From positions 1,488,001 to 1,552,000 of the forward strand of contig CANMVD010000001.1 of NCBI GenBank assembly GCA_947501275.1: DNA of 64,000 bases, read 5' to 3'. This DNA comes from an uncultured Tateyamaria sp. (GTDB lineage: Bacteria > Pseudomonadota > Alphaproteobacteria > Rhodobacterales > Rhodobacteraceae). The notes beneath the pieces were generated by a model. It did not search any database, was not told where the DNA came from, and saw nothing but the letters and a program-made list of their open reading frames with translations. Both the position numbers and the translations under genes were made by a program. Shown piece after piece: positions 61,595-64,000 of this stretch (position 1 is the stretch's first letter; each line of letters begins with the position of its first letter).

Positions 61595-62593
61595 ATGACT
61601 GTCTATGCCCTCAACGGCCTTGGCCGTATTGGCAAACTTGCCCTGAAACCGCTGCTGGCGCGGGGTGCGCAGATTGCGTGGATCAATGATGCGGTTGGCG
61701 ATCCCGAGATGCACGCGCATCTGTTGCAGTTTGACACGGTGCACGGTCGTTGGGATGCGGAGTTTGCCCATGACGATGACAGCGTGACCATTGACGGAAC
61801 ACGCCTACCGTTCGTTGGCACCCGAGACATTGCCGACCTGCCGCTGGACGGCGTCGATGTGGTGATCGACTGCACAGGGGTGTTCAAGACCGAAGCCAAG
61901 ATCGCGCCCTTCTTCGCGGCTGGTGCAAAAAAAGTCGTCGTGTCGGCCCCTGTGAAGGACGGCGATGCCGCGAATATAGTCTATGGGGTGAACCACGATA
62001 TCTACGATCCGGCGGCGCACCGTATCGTCACTGCCGCCAGTTGCACAACGAACTGTCTCGCGCCGGTGGTGAAGGTGCTCCATGAAAACCTACGGATCAA
62101 GCATGGGTCAATCACCACGATCCATGATGTGACGAACACACAGACCATCGTAGATCGCCCCGCCAAAGACCTGCGCCGCGCGCGTTCAGCGCTCAACTCT
62201 CTGATCCCGACGACGACGGGAAGTGCGACGGCAATTACGTTGATCTACCCCGAGCTAAATGGGCGGTTGAATGGTCATGCGGTACGGGTGCCGCTGCTCA
62301 ACGCCTCACTGACCGATTGTGTGTTTGAGGTTGAGCGAGAGACAACAGCAGAAGAGGTGAACGCCTTGTTCCAAGCGGCTTCACAAGGCCCATTGAAAGG
62401 CATTCTGGGCTATGAGGAACGTCCGCTGGTCTCAACCGATTACACCAATGACGAACGATCCAGTATCGTCGATGCGCTGTCCACGATGGTGATCAACGGC
62501 ACGCAGGTGAAAATTTATGCGTGGTATGACAACGAAATGGGTTATGCCCATCGTCTTGTCGATGTGGCGTTGATGGTCGGGGACAGCTTGTGA
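61595..62593 (+). CDS. ArsJ-associated glyceraldehyde-3-phosphate dehydrogenase
   Basis: A 332-residue GAPDH. The NAD loop is [13 protein letters not shown]; catalytic C150 lies in [10 protein letters not shown] and H177 in TTIHDVTN. In ars operons with arsJ this enzyme makes 1-arseno-3-phosphoglycerate from glyceraldehyde-3-phosphate and arsenate, the export substrate of ArsJ. The start is 4 bases after the arsR-arsC stop, and the stop overlaps the arsJ GTG start. Context, rather than sequence alone, marks it as the arsenic-specific copy. Confidence 0.9.
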   Translation: MTVYALNGLGRIGKLALKPLLARGAQIAWINDAVGDPEMHAHLLQFDTVHGRWDAEFAHDDDSVTIDGTRLPFVGTRDIADLPLDGVDVVIDCTGVFKTEAKIAPFFAAGAKKVVVSAPVKDGDAANIVYGVNHDIYDPAAHRIVTAASCTTNCLAPVVKVLHENLRIKHGSITTIHDVTNTQTIVDRPAKDLRRARSALNSLIPTTTGSATAITLIYPELNGRLNGHAVRVPLLNASLTDCVFEVERETTAEEVNALFQAASQGPLKGILGYEERPLVSTDYTNDERSSIVDALSTMVINGTQVKIYAWYDNEMGYAHRLVDVALMVGDSL

Positions 62594-63861
62594 ACGACAG
62601 CGCGACGCGTGCGGAGGGGCTTTCGGCCTATATTGCCGTCACGGCGGCCTATTGGGCGTTCATGCTGACCGACGGCGCGCTGCGGATGCTGGTTCTGTTG
62701 CATTTTCATACGCTGGGGTTCAGCCCTGTGCAGCTGGCCTATCTGTTTGTGCTGTACGAGATCGCAGGAATCGTGACGAATCTGTGTGCAGGCTGGATCG
62801 CTGCGCGGTTCGGTTTGACGTCGACGCTTTATGCGGGCCTTGGGTTGCAGATTGTCGCTCTCTTGGCGTTGGCGCAGCTTGATCCTGCATGGGCCGTTGG
62901 GGCATCGGTGGTGTTTGTGATGCTGGTGCAGGGCGCGAGCGGGGTCGCCAAGGACCTTGCCAAGATGTCGTCCAAATCTGCGGTCAAATTGCTTGCCCCG
63001 ACGAGTGATGCGGGATTGTTCCGATGGGTTGCGTTGCTGACCGGATCCAAGAATATGGTCAAAGGTGTGGGATTTCTGCTGGGTGCCGCGCTCCTGTCGA
63101 CAGTGGGCTTTGTTGGTGCTGTGCTGGGGATGGCGGCGGTTCTAGCGATGATCCTGTTCGCTGTGTTGGCTTTCATGCCAGCGGGTCTTCCCAAAGGCCG
63201 CAAGGACGCAAAATTTTCCGAGATCTTTTCCAAATCGCCAAACGTCAATTGGCTCAGCGCGGCGAGGGTTGTCCTCTTCGGCGCGCGGGATGTGTGGTTC
63301 GTTGTCGGTATCCCGATTTACTTCTACGCGGTCTTGTCGGATGGAACGGCGCAAGGCAATCGCACGGCGTTCTTCTTGATCGGGACGTTCATGGCCGTGT
63401 GGGTCATTCTATACGGGGTGGTCCAAGCAAACGCCCCAAGCATCCTGCGTGCCAAAACGCGCCCCGCGGCTGAATTGCTTGCCGCGGCGCGCAGATGGGC
63501 GTGGGCGCTTGCAATAGTGCCCGCGGTTCTGGCAGTGGCCGCTCTGGTCGCAGATGGTCCGCAAAATTGGCTAACGTTCAGCGTGGTCGCGGGCCTATTG
63601 GTGTTCGGGGCACTGTTTGCCGTGAATTCCTCGCTCCATTCCTTTCTGATCCTGTCATTCACGAAGGCAGAACGCGTTACGATGGATGTGGGGTTCTACT
63701 ACATGGCAAACGCTGCGGGGCGGTTGATTGGGACGCTCGCATCAGGGCTGAGCTATCAGGTCGGGGGGCTCCCCATGATGCTAGGGGTCTCGGCGGGCAT
63801 GGTCGCACTCTCCGCCGTCGCGGTGAGTTTTCTAACAACAGAAGACGGGCAAACGGCATGA
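62590..63861 (+). CDS. arsJ: ArsJ organoarsenical efflux MFS transporter
   Basis: A 423-residue MFS protein with about twelve helices. The opening [20 protein letters not shown], then [20 protein letters not shown], are typical of ArsJ. It exports 1-arseno-3-phosphoglycerate, which breaks down outside the cell, giving arsenate resistance without reduction. It uses a GTG start overlapping the gapdh TGA by 4 bases and overlaps the next gene's ATG by 4 bases. Confidence 0.93.
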   Translation: MNDSATRAEGLSAYIAVTAAYWAFMLTDGALRMLVLLHFHTLGFSPVQLAYLFVLYEIAGIVTNLCAGWIAARFGLTSTLYAGLGLQIVALLALAQLDPAWAVGASVVFVMLVQGASGVAKDLAKMSSKSAVKLLAPTSDAGLFRWVALLTGSKNMVKGVGFLLGAALLSTVGFVGAVLGMAAVLAMILFAVLAFMPAGLPKGRKDAKFSEIFSKSPNVNWLSAARVVLFGARDVWFVVGIPIYFYAVLSDGTAQGNRTAFFLIGTFMAVWVILYGVVQANAPSILRAKTRPAAELLAAARRWAWALAIVPAVLAVAALVADGPQNWLTFSVVAGLLVFGALFAVNSSLHSFLILSFTKAERVTMDVGFYYMANAAGRLIGTLASGLSYQVGGLPMMLGVSAGMVALSAVAVSFLTTEDGQTA

Positions 63862-64000
63862 CAACCTTCAAGACAATTGGCGAGGCGCTATTGTCTCCCT
63901 TGTGTTTTGGCACCATGCAATTTGGCGGCACAGCCGATGAGGGGGCGAGCCCCATTGTTAGTGCTCGAGTAGTTGAACAGCTACGACCATCATTGGCTGC
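63858..64000 (+). CDS. Aldo/keto reductase, 5' part (cut by window end, possibly disrupted)
   Basis: The first 31 codons ([30 protein letters not shown]) match the start of aldo/keto reductases found next to arsJ. After about 63950 the translation (PIVSARVVEQLRPSLA) no longer resembles the family, which should continue towards an F-DTA motif. The frame stays open to the window end. A junction with inserted or rearranged DNA is possible but cannot be judged from 50 bases. Confidence 0.6.
   Translation, partial: MTTFKTIGEALLSPLCFGTMQFGGTADEGASPIVSARVVEQLRPSLA

Noticed and set aside
1-64000. CRISPR arrays, rRNA or tRNA genes, complete insertion sequences
   Set aside because: No regularly spaced direct repeats, tRNA-like cloverleaf with conserved loop bases, or transposase frame was recognised on reading through; a dedicated scan was not possible.

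Overview
The window reads as a chromosomal or large-plasmid segment of a marine alphaproteobacterium, most likely a Rhodobacterales (Roseobacter-group) species. The reasons are the style of the proteins (short B12-dependent ribonucleotide reductase beside a DUF1489 gene, rhizobial/roseobacter-type rhamnose ABC operon, MocD/MocE-type oxygenase parts), a moderately high GC content, and the density of ABC importers and LysR/LacI/DeoR regulators. No rRNA, tRNA, CRISPR array, replication gene or complete insertion sequence was seen. Taxonomy is inferred from gene style only.

Layout. 1-10.9 kb is a complete L-rhamnose catabolic locus: rhaA and the bifunctional aldolase/dehydrogenase rhaD on the minus strand, and rhaR (DeoR), rhaS-T-P-Q (ABC importer), rhaM (mutarotase) and rhaK on the plus strand, with an inverted-repeat operator region between them. 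11-14.1 kb has a DUF1489 gene divergent from nrdJ. The encoded reductase carries what looks like a helix-turn-helix domain inserted in its C-terminal linker. 14.1-15.7 kb is a decaying patch: a frameshifted XRE regulator, an unidentified remnant and a broken metallophosphoesterase. An MFS transporter follows. 17-27.9 kb is a peptide system: two M20 hydrolases, a Dpp-type ABC importer, a LysR regulator and an M81 (MlrC-type) peptidase. 28-33 kb holds an orphan RES-domain gene, a MerR-VOC fusion regulator, and an AraC regulator divergent from two short-chain dehydrogenases.

33.2-48.1 kb is the most interesting block: a 12-gene minus-strand cluster under a divergent LacI-family regulator. It joins a sugar/polyol ABC importer with two unlike ATPases, a Gfo/Idh dehydrogenase, a sugar-phosphate isomerase/epimerase, a MocD-like di-iron oxygenase, a MocE-like Rieske ferredoxin, a MocF-like ferredoxin reductase, a divergent PanB homologue, a DUF4432 epimerase-like protein and xylose isomerase. 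The oxygenase trio resembles that of rhizobial rhizopine (O-methyl-scyllo-inosamine) catabolism, so the cluster may take up, O-demethylate and isomerise a methylated sugar or cyclitol.

48.3-60.3 kb is a run of small redox and detoxification genes: a LysR-controlled operon with three NTF2-like proteins, an FMN split-barrel protein, an NmrA-like reductase and a GST; a LysR plus a Yellow/royal-jelly-type secreted protein, a muconolactone-isomerase-like protein, a frameshifted glyoxalase and a peroxiredoxin; then a membrane-anchored flavin reductase, a DUF1772 protein, a cytochrome b561 and a secreted protein divergent from a MarR regulator with a clear palindromic operator. 60.7-64 kb is an arsenate locus: an ArsR-ArsC fusion, the arsenate-specific GAPDH, ArsJ, and the start of an aldo/keto reductase whose sequence stops looking like its family just before the window ends.

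The three ABC importers share one structural habit: a perfect 11-12 bp stem-loop directly after the binding-protein gene. Several intergenic regions carry copies of a degenerate ~71 bp repeat.
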